Shown in pieces: positions 1 through 7,154 of a stretch of DNA of 7,178 bases. Origin of the DNA: Alistipes sp. (GTDB lineage Bacteria > Bacteroidota > Bacteroidia > Bacteroidales > Rikenellaceae); contig JAFNUH010000372.1 in the NCBI GenBank assembly GCA_017384185.1, forward strand, positions 1-7,178, given 5' to 3'. Below the pieces are notes generated by a model. It saw nothing but the letters and a program-made list of their open reading frames with translations. It did not search any database and had not been told where the DNA came from. Each line of letters starts with the position of its first letter. Position 1 is the stretch's first letter. The translations under genes and the position numbers were made by a program.

Positions 1-762
1 CTGTGCAGCAGCGAAGGTGTAAGTCATACCACCACCGATGATGATCTTGTCGCACTTCTCCATCAGCTTCTCGATGATAGAGATCTTGGTAGATGCCTTT
101 GAGCCACCTACGATAGCCACGAAGGGACGCTGGGGGTTCTCCATAACGCCGTCGATAGCCTTCAACTCGTTCTCCATAACGTAGCCGAACATCTTGTCCT
201 GGGGGAAGTACTCAGCGATAAGAGCTGTTGAAGAGTGAGCACGGTGTGCTGTACCGAATGCGTCGTTGATGTAGCAGTCAGCGTATGAAGCGAGCTTCTT
301 AACGAACTCCTTCTGAGGACCCTCCTTGAGAGCCTTCTTAGCTGCCTTCTTCTCCTCGTCAGTTGCATCCTCAGCCAAGCCACGGGGCTTACCCTCCTCC
401 TCAGCGTAGAAACGCAAGTTCTCGAGAAGCATAACCTCACCGGGCTTCAAAGCAGCAGCCATCTCAGCAGCCTTCTCGCCCATACAGTCACCTGCGAACT
501 GAACCTTCTCGCCCAAACGAGCCTCGATAGCAGGGATAATCTGCTCCAAAGAGAACTTGGGATCGGGATTCTTCTTAGGACGACCGAGGTGTGACATCAA
601 GATAACGGCACCACCCTTCTCCAACACCTTCTTGATGGTGGGGATAGCAGCACGGATACGAGTGTCGTCAGTTACCTGACCCTCGCCATTGAGGGGCACG
701 TTGAAGTCAACGCGGATGATTGCACGCTTACCGGTGAAATCGTAGTTGTCGATTGCAAACAT
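1..762 (-). CDS. pgk: Phosphoglycerate kinase, N-terminal part (cut by window edge)
   Basis: Phosphoglycerate kinase transfers a phosphate from 1,3-bisphosphoglycerate to ADP in cytoplasmic glycolysis and works in reverse in gluconeogenesis. The ATG at 762-760 opens 254 in-frame codons that run off the left edge without a stop. The family is usually about 400-420 residues, so most of the C-terminal nucleotide-binding domain is missing. Visible substrate-binding motifs are VDFNVP (about residues 18-23), TDDTRIR (31-37), MSHLGRP (56-62), ENLRFY (114-119), [11 protein letters not shown] (166-176) and VGGSK (218-222); the sequence ends in [10 protein letters not shown] Lys/Glu-rich insert at about 120-152 ([19 protein letters not shown] and onward) resembles what I recall of Bacteroides Pgk, so it looks lineage-typical. 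The gene lies 171 bases after the ABC exporter and probably has its own promoter. The identification is secure; the 3' end is not visible. Confidence 0.97.
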   Translation of the reverse strand, partial: MFAIDNYDFTGKRAIIRVDFNVPLNGEGQVTDDTRIRAAIPTIKKVLEKGGAVILMSHLGRPKKNPDPKFSLEQIIPAIEARLGEKVQFAGDCMGEKAAEMAAALKPGEVMLLENLRFYAEEEGKPRGLAEDATDEEKKAAKKALKEGPQKEFVKKLASYADCYINDAFGTAHRAHSSTALIAEYFPQDKMFGYVMENELKAIDGVMENPQRPFVAIVGGSKASTKISIIEKLMEKCDKIIIGGGMTYTFAAAQ

Positions 763-840
763 AATCTTTTCTGTTTTAAGTTATTTTTTCAAATATTTTT
801 GTTCTTCTTTTATCTGCTCTTGCACCGCTGTGCTTATCAC

Positions 841-857
841 ACAGCCATTCTGGCTGT
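841..857 (-). other. Perfect 7-bp inverted repeat in the pgk leader
   Basis: The minus strand reads ACAGCCA-GAA-TGGCTGT, a perfect 7-bp stem around a 3-base loop, in the gap between the ABC exporter stop and the pgk start. No T-run follows it, so it does not look like an intrinsic terminator. It touches the candidate -7 box and would cover the predicted transcription start. It could be a protein-binding site, or an RNA hairpin in read-through transcripts from the upstream operon. A weaker 4-bp hairpin (GCAC-AGCG-GTGC) lies just downstream at 833-822. Confidence 0.45.
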
Positions 858-882
858 AAAGTTAGTGAAAAAAATATTAATT
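857..882 (-). promoter_or_regulatory. Candidate pgk promoter, TAACTTTA -7 box
   Basis: On the minus strand, 864-857 reads TAACTTTA, one base off the Bacteroidota -7 consensus TAnnTTTG. An A/T-rich stretch with a run of seven T lies just upstream. No TTG sits at the usual 19-21 base distance. The nearest partial match is TTA at 884-882, about 17 bases away. Transcription would begin near 850 and give a leader of about 90 bases. The same TAACTTT core occurs in the nrnA promoter. The evidence is the motif and its position only, so this is a weak call. Confidence 0.35.
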
Positions 883-933
883 AAGGTCGTAATCAGCGCT
901 TTTTTACTCTTTTGCGACGTTACTCGCCAAATT

Positions 934-2766
934 TTATGCTAAGCTCTGCATCTCAATGAGCTTGGCGTAGATACCACCCTTCGCCATAAGCTCCGTGTGC
1001 GTGCCCTGCTCGGCAATGCGACCTGCATCTATTACGATGATGCGGTCGGCATTGTGGATAGTCGAGAGTCGGTGTGCAATGACCACCGATGTGCGACCCT
1101 CCAGAAGCGATGTCAAAGCCTCCTGAACCAGCTTCTCGCTCTCGGTGTCGAGAGCCGATGTAGCCTCGTCGAGAATAAGTATTTCGGGGTTGCGCAGCAC
1201 GGCACGAGCGATGCTAAGTCGCTGACGCTGACCACCCGAGAGCTTCGTACCACGGTCACCTATGTTGGTTGCGTAGCCCGCCTCGCTCTGCATAATAAAG
1301 TCGTGGGCATTGGCAACCTTCGCCGCAGCCACAATCTGCTCGTCGCTCACGTCCGTGCGACCCATAGCGATGTTGTTGCGGATGGTGTCGTTGAAGAGGA
1401 TTGTCTCCTGCGAGACGATACCCATATGGGCACGCAGGCTCTCCTGCGTATAGTCCGAGATGGGACGACCGTCGATATATATTGCGCCACGCTCGGCATC
1501 GTAGAAACGGGGAATTAGCTCGCTCAGAGTAGATTTTCCGCCACCCGAGGGACCCACCAGCGCTACGGTCTCGCCCTTGCGCACCTCGAACGATATGTCG
1601 TGCAAAATCTCACGTGTATCGTCGTAGCTGAAGCTCACTGAACGGAACTCAATCTTATCCTTAAACTCCTCCATCTCAACGGCATCAGCCTTATCCTGCA
1701 CGGCACTCTGAGCATCCATAATAGAGAATACTCGCTCGCCGGCGGCGATACCCTGGTTGATGTTGGCAAACTGGTCGATGAACGAACGCAGGGGGCGTGT
1801 GAGCTGCGAGAATGCAGCGATGTATGCGACAAATCCTGAAGCCATCAGAGCACCACTCTGCACCAGCGAGCCACCGAAGACCAGCACCACAGAGATAGCC
1901 GTAATGCCGAGGAACTCACTCATAGGCGATGCCAGCTGCTGCTTGCGAGCCATAGAGATAAGGATGTTCGACATCTCGCTATTTATGGCACGGAACTTTT
2001 CACGGATATATTTGAATGCGTTGTAGCTCTTAACAGCCTTGACACCCGACAGCGACTCCTCCATAACGCTCACCATATCGCCCATACGCTCCTGACCACG
2101 TTGTGCGGGGTGACGCAGGCGCTTAACGATAGAGCCAATCAACAGACCCACGATGGGGAGGTAGAGAATAGAGAAGAGGGTGAGCTGCCACGAGATATTG
2201 ACCATCATAACGCAGTAGCCGATGATGAGGAAGGGCTCACGGAACGCCACCTGCAAGGTGTTGGTGATGCAGAACTGCACGACCATAACGTCGGATGTAA
2301 TTTTCGACATAATATCGCCCTTGCGCTGGTCGCTAAAGTAGCCGACGTTCATACCCATAGTGCGCTCGAACATCTCGTTACGCATACGCTGCAGGGTGCG
2401 TGTTCGCATAGTCTCAACGGTCATCGAGCCGAGGTAGCGGAACAGGTTGCTGAGCATATTCGAAGCGATAAGGATGCCCGAGAGCAGAGCCAAGAGCCAC
2501 GTGATTCGGTACTCCTCGCCAAAGACGGCGGTATAGATATAGTTGAGTGCCGTGTTCAGACACTCGGTGTTGAGCTCAATGGCGGGAAACTCGTAGGTCG
2601 GCGTAAAGACGTAGCCCTCAGAGAATAGCGTGCCGATGATTGGGATAATCATCGTGTAGGTGAAGGTGTTAAACAGGGCGTGAAACACCGAGTAGAAAAA
2701 ATATGGCACAGCGTAGCGACTCAGCGGAGCGGCAAAGCCCAGCAGTCGCATATAGGTCTTCATCAT
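934..2766 (-). CDS. MsbA-like ABC exporter half-transporter (fused membrane and ATPase domains)
   Basis: This is a 610-residue inner-membrane ABC exporter subunit that should act as a homodimer. An N-terminal type IV exporter membrane domain (about 15-345) has hydrophobic segments near 20-48, 88-108, 160-190, 194-212 and 285-320. A polar loop of about 35 residues with two Cys-containing stretches follows the first segment. The ATPase domain (about 370-610) is complete: A-loop Tyr381, Walker A GPSGGGKST (405-413), Q-loop Gln453, signature LSGGQ (509-513), Walker B ILILDE (529-534), D-loop SALD and H-loop His565. The overall plan matches MsbA-type lipid flippases, but substrate cannot be read from sequence; drugs or peptides are alternatives. 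It starts at tandem ATGs (2766 or 2763), 23 bases after the DHH phosphoesterase gene, so the two are probably cotranscribed. There is no strong Shine-Dalgarno sequence. The family is certain; the lipid role is inferred. Confidence 0.93.
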   Translation of the reverse strand: MMKTYMRLLGFAAPLSRYAVPYFFYSVFHALFNTFTYTMIIPIIGTLFSEGYVFTPTYEFPAIELNTECLNTALNYIYTAVFGEEYRITWLLALLSGILIASNMLSNLFRYLGSMTVETMRTRTLQRMRNEMFERTMGMNVGYFSDQRKGDIMSKITSDVMVVQFCITNTLQVAFREPFLIIGYCVMMVNISWQLTLFSILYLPIVGLLIGSIVKRLRHPAQRGQERMGDMVSVMEESLSGVKAVKSYNAFKYIREKFRAINSEMSNILISMARKQQLASPMSEFLGITAISVVLVFGGSLVQSGALMASGFVAYIAAFSQLTRPLRSFIDQFANINQGIAAGERVFSIMDAQSAVQDKADAVEMEEFKDKIEFRSVSFSYDDTREILHDISFEVRKGETVALVGPSGGGKSTLSELIPRFYDAERGAIYIDGRPISDYTQESLRAHMGIVSQETILFNDTIRNNIAMGRTDVSDEQIVAAAKVANAHDFIMQSEAGYATNIGDRGTKLSGGQRQRLSIARAVLRNPEILILDEATSALDTESEKLVQEALTSLLEGRTSVVIAHRLSTIHNADRIIVIDAGRIAEQGTHTELMAKGGIYAKLIEMQSLA

Positions 2767-2789
2767 AGTTCGTTAGTTCTTTTCAAAAT

Positions 2790-3818
2790 TTACAGCAGTC
2801 CCTCCTTGGCGTACTCCTCAACGGCAGCCTCAAAGCGGGCGATGGTCTCAGCCATCGAAACAAACGACTTACCACCTGCGGCATTGTGGTGACCGCCACC
2901 GTTGAAGTAGCGTGCGGCAAAGGTATTGACATCCACCGCACCACGTGAGCGGAGCGAGATGCGGATGAAATCCTTATGCTCGATAAATATTGCCGACATA
3001 CGCATCTTCTTGATAGTCAAGGGGTAATTCACAAAGCCCTCGCTATCGCCCTGCTGGAACCAGAAGCGGCGCATCTCCTCCTCCGTGAGCGACATATAGG
3101 CAACCGTTCCCTTGCGCAGCAGCTTCATCTTGCGGTTGATGGTGTAGCCAAACAAGCGGGCACGACCCTCGGTGAAGGAGTTATATACATTATTATATAT
3201 CTGCGGGATGTTGATGCCCGTCGAGGACAAGACAGCGAGCGACTGATACAACTCGGGCGTAAGATTCGAGAACGAGAAGTTGCCCGTGTCGGTCATCATA
3301 CCCACATACAGCACCTCAGCCTGCGATGCCGACACGCTCTGAGCGCCCCACAGCGCCTCGATGATTTTATAGACGAGGTAGCAGGTACTCGACGACTCGG
3401 GGTGCGAGAACATAATATCGAACTGCTCCGAGGGGTCGAGGTGGTGGTCGATAAGCACACGCTTAGCCGTTGTGTTGGAGGCAATCATATCGCCCAGCGC
3501 ATCCAGACGTGAGAGCGAGTGGAAGTCGAGGCAGAAGATAACGTCAGCCTCGGCAACGGCAGCGGCGGTACGACCCTCGCTGTCGGTCTTGAAGATTACC
3601 ACATCGCTGATGCCCGTCATCCAATCGAGATAGTAGGGGTATTTGTTAGGCACAACGCACGTCACCGTATGTCCCAGACGGCGCAGAGCCTCGCCCCACG
3701 CAATCGAAGAACCCACGGCATCGCCATCGGGATTGGTGTGCGATAAAACGACAATCTTCTGCGAGGGCTTACTGAGCAGCTCTCGCAGAAGGTCAATATT
3801 TGTTTGCGATATATTCAT
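2790..3818 (-). CDS. nrnA: DHH/DHHA1 phosphoesterase: nanoRNase / pAp phosphatase (NrnA type)
   Basis: This 342-residue cytoplasmic enzyme belongs to the DHH superfamily. NrnA-type members degrade very short RNAs and dephosphorylate 3'-phosphoadenosine 5'-phosphate (pAp), a by-product of sulfur assimilation, using Mn2+. The DHH domain shows SHTNPDGDAVGSS (26-38; metal ligands His27, Asp31, Asp33), CLDFH with Asp98, IDHH (123-126) and MMTDTGNF with Asp177. The C-terminal DHHA1 domain has RSRGAVDVN (290-298) and the substrate-binding GGGHHNAAGG (307-316). Every expected motif is present, and the length matches NrnA (roughly 310-350), well short of the larger RecJ exonuclease. The ATG at 3818 follows an A/T-rich stretch with no clear Shine-Dalgarno sequence. 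A TAACTTTG promoter lies about 32 bases upstream, and the ABC exporter gene follows after 23 bases. Specificity between nanoRNA, pAp and cyclic dinucleotide products cannot be settled from sequence. Confidence 0.93.
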   Translation of the reverse strand: MNISQTNIDLLRELLSKPSQKIVVLSHTNPDGDAVGSSIAWGEALRRLGHTVTCVVPNKYPYYLDWMTGISDVVIFKTDSEGRTAAAVAEADVIFCLDFHSLSRLDALGDMIASNTTAKRVLIDHHLDPSEQFDIMFSHPESSSTCYLVYKIIEALWGAQSVSASQAEVLYVGMMTDTGNFSFSNLTPELYQSLAVLSSTGINIPQIYNNVYNSFTEGRARLFGYTINRKMKLLRKGTVAYMSLTEEEMRRFWFQQGDSEGFVNYPLTIKKMRMSAIFIEHKDFIRISLRSRGAVDVNTFAARYFNGGGHHNAAGGKSFVSMAETIARFEAAVEEYAKEGLL

Positions 3819-3849
3819 ATCGTAGATATTTTTAGCTACAAAAGGTGTG

Positions 3850-3866
3850 CAAAGTTACAAACTTTG
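3850..3866. repeat. Perfect inverted repeat CAAAGTT-ACA-AACTTTG over the nrnA -7 box
   Basis: On the plus strand, CAAAGTT (3850-3856) and AACTTTG (3860-3866) form a perfect 7-bp inverted repeat with a 3-base centre. One arm is nearly the whole -7 box of the nrnA promoter; the other lies in the spacer. This arrangement would suit a dimeric repressor operator, but an A/T-rich promoter could produce it by chance. No regulator gene is in the window. Confidence 0.5.
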
Positions 3867-3880
3867 GTCGATTTGTACAG
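3850..3880 (-). promoter_or_regulatory. Probable nrnA-ABC operon promoter (CTG-N20-TAACTTTG)
   Basis: The minus strand at 3857-3850 carries TAACTTTG, a full match to the Bacteroidota -7 box TAnnTTTG. A CTG at 3880-3878, one base off the -33 TTG, stands 20 bases upstream. Initiation would fall near 3843, leaving a leader of about 25 bases before the nrnA ATG. The motif sits in the only gap of useful size between the two operons, which supports it. Confidence 0.6.
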
Positions 3881-3904
3881 TACCACAATGTAGCCTAAGT
3901 TGTC

Positions 3905-5104
3905 TTAATAGGTCTTTTCGAACGAGGTGTGACCGTCGATGTGAACAGCCTTAACATATACACCTGCCTCGTCGCTACGCACATACAGAGAGCTTACGTT
4001 GTCGTTCACAACGATGGGGAACTCCAACACGCCCGGCTGCTCGGGGTAGATAAGCTGGCGGTGGATGTGACCGCAGAGCATAACATCGATATCGGCCTCG
4101 TTAAGGATGGGGATAATCAACTCGCCCAAGTGCGAAGCACCACGCCACGCAATCTGACGCATAATCTCCTTCTTGTTCTCCTCAATCTCAGCCATACGCT
4201 CTACGATGGGGGGCACGTGCATAATGACGATACGATTCTTTGCTGCGAGGAACTCGGGGCTACGAACAACGCCCTTCAACCACTCAGCCTCCTCACGACG
4301 GTAGTTGTCGAAGTCAACCAAGCCACCATATACGGGGTGCTGGTCATCCTTATCCTCACCGCCATCGAGCATCACAACAGCTGTGTCACCGAAGTAGAAG
4401 ACACCGTAGAACATACCCTCGGGAGTGTTGTGGATATACTCGTCGTAGATACGAGCAAACTGACCACGTGTCTCGTGGTTACCACGCACAACGGCAAAGG
4501 GCTTATTCTTAGCGAACTTCTCGACAGAAACGTCAATAAAGCTTGTAAAAGGCTGACCCTCACGGTTGTAGTAGCTCATAATGTCGCCATTATAGAACAC
4601 CATCTCAATCTCGTCCAGGGGCTGCACGTCGAGCATCTTGGCACAGAGGTCTGCCTTATCGTGAATATCGTTTGCCACAACGAAGCTAACAGACTTAGCC
4701 GCAGGGTCGAACGTACGGAATGAATACCACTCGCTGGCAACCTCCTCGCCAAAGCGCACGTGGTAGGGCTCGAAGCGTGTGAGCTTCTTAGATACCACAC
4801 GGTACTCGTAATCCGTTGCGGGCTTAAGGTTCTTAACCTCGATTACGTTGTGAGTGTTGTTAGCCTCGAACAGACCGTGCTTCGATGTACGGAACTCACG
4901 TACCTCGTCAGAACCCTTCTCACGCACCTCGACCTTCGAGAAGCCTCGCTCCGAAGTGGTGAAGCTGACGATAACGCCATCGTAGGTCAAGCCCTGAAGA
5001 TAGGGACCGTGGTTAATAGTATAAGCCTGCTGAGCCTGTGCGGCTACGGGTGAAAATAGTGCGATTGCAACTACGGCTGCAACCATAGTAATAAGTCTTC
5101 TCAT
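3905..5104 (-). CDS. Secreted calcineurin-like metallophosphoesterase
   Basis: This is a 399-residue exported phosphoesterase. A Sec signal peptide (MRRLITMVAA, then a hydrophobic core) ends at a likely AQA cleavage site after Ala24. Residues about 28-132 look like the fibronectin-type/purple acid phosphatase N-terminal beta domain (NHGPYLQGLT, VIVSFTT, LKPATDYEYRV). The catalytic domain (about 138-390) holds the dimetal motifs in order: NDIHD (Asp146, His148; a variant of GDxH), NGD (Asp174), RGNHE (207-211), MHVPP (His296) and CGHIHR (His346, His348). All metal ligands are present, so it should be active in the periplasm or outside the cell. The substrate is unknown; nucleotides, phosphoproteins or phosphodiesters are all possible. 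It starts 18 bases after the S41 protease stop, behind an A-rich stretch, and shares that gene's promoter. No terminator is evident after its stop codon. Confidence 0.92.
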   Translation of the reverse strand: MRRLITMVAAVVAIALFSPVAAQAQQAYTINHGPYLQGLTYDGVIVSFTTSERGFSKVEVREKGSDEVREFRTSKHGLFEANNTHNVIEVKNLKPATDYEYRVVSKKLTRFEPYHVRFGEEVASEWYSFRTFDPAAKSVSFVVANDIHDKADLCAKMLDVQPLDEIEMVFYNGDIMSYYNREGQPFTSFIDVSVEKFAKNKPFAVVRGNHETRGQFARIYDEYIHNTPEGMFYGVFYFGDTAVVMLDGGEDKDDQHPVYGGLVDFDNYRREEAEWLKGVVRSPEFLAAKNRIVIMHVPPIVERMAEIEENKKEIMRQIAWRGASHLGELIIPILNEADIDVMLCGHIHRQLIYPEQPGVLEFPIVVNDNVSSLYVRSDEAGVYVKAVHIDGHTSFEKTY

Positions 5105-5122
5105 CTTACTATATTTTTTTGA

Positions 5123-7102
5123 TTAATACTCCTCTCTTGCGGCAGCCAACTCCTCACGCTCACGCTCGGTGAGTGTTGCGCCCTGAATCTTTACGGGCTC
5201 AATCTTCAAGCCCTCGACAACGTTGAGCTGACGACCTGCGGCACGTGTTACGGCAGCGCCGTGGATAGGCTTGAACGATGCCGACACAGCATCCGAGCCC
5301 TCACCGCCCTCGCTCTCATCCTTAGGAATAAGCGTATAACCGCAAACTCTGAGTGCAGTCTCGTAGGTTGCAAAGTCACGCTGCATATCCCACCACTCAA
5401 CCTCGGGGATGGGGAAGTAGCGGCAAGACTTCTGTACGCTATTCTCGTTAGAGGTATCGGTTGCGATATACTTAGCAAAATCTATCTTAGGCGTGATACC
5501 CTCGGCATAGTCTGAGTCGCCCTTAGCATTCTCGTTCATAAAGGTGATGGGGGCGTAGGTGTAGGTGAATGAGTCGAACTCACGCTCCTCGACATCCATA
5601 CCGCAGTTCTTACCCTCGGTGGTCTTACCTACCATATTGACCTCAACGTCGAGTCCCTCCAAGCCCTTGATAACCATCTCGCTGGCTGAGGCTGTGTGTC
5701 GAGATGTGATAACCCACAACTTCTCAAGGTTAAGGTTTGGCAAATCCTTCGTAGCAAAATCGCCCAGACCATTCTTCAGGATAAGACACTCCTCACGCTG
5801 CTCGAGGCGGGTATTCTTGGGGTTACGCACAAGGTTAGCGTAGGTCTTGCCGATGTAGCTCTCGGGAAGAATCATACTACCAAGCATAATGCTCGAATTA
5901 ACCGAGCCACCGCCATTACAACGCAGGTCGAGGATAAGGTCTGTGATGCCCTCTGCGGCAAGCTCCTCGATGGCTGTGATAAGCTCCTGGTCGAAGGCAT
6001 TCTCGAACGAGAGATATACCAGGTGACCAATCTTCTTGCTACCGTCGGGGTTAACCTGTGCGGCAGTCTCCTCGTCGAAGGTCAAAACGGCGCTATATGC
6101 TACGGGGTTCTCCTCGTACTCGGCGGCGGTAAGTGTATATTTGAAGGGGACATAGTCGTTCTTCTCCTTGTCGAAGGTCTCGCCCTCGAGCGTCATCGTC
6201 GTGCCCTCGTTATATGCGACCGACTTATATAGCTCATTGAGGCGATTCACCTCCATCGGGATGGTGTTTCCGTTGATGTGAGAGATAACATCACCACGCT
6301 TCAGACCCGCATTTGCCGCAGGTGACGAGGGATAGACGTGCTCGACGGCAAAGGCAACGGTTGACTGTGTCCAGCCCCACACCTCCTGTGAGAGCATAAT
6401 ACCATAGCCCTTAGTCTTGCGCTCATCCTCTTTGGCACGTGTCTGGCTCGATGTGCCCGTATCCTTCTTCTCTCGTATGATATATGAGTAGATGTAGCGG
6501 CTGCCGTTATCAACGCCACCATCGGCGCCATTGGTCGTAAGGCTTAGAAGTGCCGATGAGAGGAACTTATCGTATGCCAACGAGTAGTCGAACGATGTGA
6601 GCTTCTCGCAATACTCGTCCAACCAATAATACTCCTTCTGCAGGCGCTCATCGACCCACTGCACAACCTTGTCGGTTGAGCCTGTTGACTGCACGACCTC
6701 GATTACCTTGGTGCGTGAGTAGCCATCGACGGTGATATAGACGCTACCACGGCGCTCCTCGCCCGAGGTGTTGCGTGAAATCTGCAAATCGACAGAGTAC
6801 TTGCCCGCCTGCGATACTGACGAGTTGCTACGGATGGTGAGCATCTCCGAATTATCCACGTCGAGCTTATATCCTGCCGTCGTTGTTATCGTAAACTTAA
6901 TTGTGCCACCATTACCGCCACACGTACGTGACTGATTTGTGGGAAGCTCCACACCCTCGGTGATGGTCTTATCGGGCTCATCGACATTACTCTCAGAGCA
7001 AGCAACAAACATAGAGGCTGCGACGGTCATCGCAACCAACACACACACCATTGACACGCCACGCAAGGCACGTCTTAGACTAAACATTATCTCTCTTCTC
7101 AT
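5123..7102 (-). CDS. Lipoprotein S41-family serine protease with BACON and PDZ domains
   Basis: This is a 659-residue cell-envelope protease of the C-terminal-processing (Ctp/tricorn-like) S41 family. A lipoprotein signal peptide ends in FVAC, with Cys35 the lipidated residue, followed by a flexible SESNVDEPDK stretch. A BACON-like beta domain spans about 55-140 (CGGNGGTIKF to IEVVQS). A helical segment (about 143-190) and a charged linker (212-231) precede a PDZ domain (about 232-330; VYPSSPAANAGLKRGDVI). The S41 core (about 358-545) has LVYLSFENAF, DLRCNGGGSVNSS, the Ser motif TASASE (Ser472) and the Lys motif EGKN (Lys498). About 110 further residues follow. A second ATG at 7087 lies behind AGAAGAGAGATA and before MFSLRR; it keeps the signal peptide and may be the true start, giving 654 residues. 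Substrates are unknown. It is the first gene of a unit with the phosphoesterase. Confidence 0.93.
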   Translation of the reverse strand: MRREIMFSLRRALRGVSMVCVLVAMTVAASMFVACSESNVDEPDKTITEGVELPTNQSRTCGGNGGTIKFTITTTAGYKLDVDNSEMLTIRSNSSVSQAGKYSVDLQISRNTSGEERRGSVYITVDGYSRTKVIEVVQSTGSTDKVVQWVDERLQKEYYWLDEYCEKLTSFDYSLAYDKFLSSALLSLTTNGADGGVDNGSRYIYSYIIREKKDTGTSSQTRAKEDERKTKGYGIMLSQEVWGWTQSTVAFAVEHVYPSSPAANAGLKRGDVISHINGNTIPMEVNRLNELYKSVAYNEGTTMTLEGETFDKEKNDYVPFKYTLTAAEYEENPVAYSAVLTFDEETAAQVNPDGSKKIGHLVYLSFENAFDQELITAIEELAAEGITDLILDLRCNGGGSVNSSIMLGSMILPESYIGKTYANLVRNPKNTRLEQREECLILKNGLGDFATKDLPNLNLEKLWVITSRHTASASEMVIKGLEGLDVEVNMVGKTTEGKNCGMDVEEREFDSFTYTYAPITFMNENAKGDSDYAEGITPKIDFAKYIATDTSNENSVQKSCRYFPIPEVEWWDMQRDFATYETALRVCGYTLIPKDESEGGEGSDAVSASFKPIHGAAVTRAAGRQLNVVEGLKIEPVKIQGATLTEREREELAAAREEY

Positions 7103-7124
7103 TGCTATCTTTATTAGTAACTTT

Positions 7125-7154
7125 CAAAGATAGTGATTTTTATTTATATATCAA
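7125..7154 (-). promoter_or_regulatory. Bacteroidota promoter for the S41 protease operon (TTG-N19-TATCTTTG)
   Basis: The minus strand has TTG at 7154-7152 and TATCTTTG at 7132-7125, separated by 19 A/T-rich bases. Both boxes and the spacing fit the primary sigma consensus of Bacteroidota (TTG, 19-21 bases, TAnnTTTG). Initiation would lie near 7118. That leaves about 16 bases before the ATG at 7102, or about 31 before the ATG at 7087. This is the best promoter in the window. Confidence 0.75.

Larger units (their letters stand above)
763..933. other. Intergenic leader between the ABC exporter and pgk
   Basis: This 171-base A/T-rich gap separates the ABC exporter stop from the pgk start. It holds the weak TAACTTTA promoter candidate, the ACAGCCA inverted repeat and a TTAATTAA palindrome at 877-884. 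The A-rich stretch just before the pgk ATG has no clear Shine-Dalgarno sequence. I see no small gene and no hairpin followed by a T-run, so how the upstream operon ends is unclear. Confidence 0.6.

Noticed and set aside
162..440. Minus-strand open frame of 92 codons inside the pgk region
   Set aside because: It is Arg/Ser-rich low-complexity translation in a different frame from the clear Pgk sequence, so it is a shadow.
868..886. Run of seven T on the minus strand, considered as a terminator for the ABC exporter
   Set aside because: No GC-rich stem precedes it; only a 4-bp GCGA/TCGC hairpin lies about 35 bases earlier, too weak and too far away.
2101..2628. Plus-strand open frame of 175 codons opposite the ABC exporter, with similar ones at 997-1518, 2976-3512, 3929-4723 and 5696-6232
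   Set aside because: Each lies wholly opposite a gene with complete family motifs, has no recognisable domain, and follows from the codon bias of the real gene.
3850..3866. Inverted repeat considered as a divergent (two-way) promoter
   Set aside because: The plus-strand arm lacks the TA of the TAnnTTTG box, and no plus-strand gene follows.
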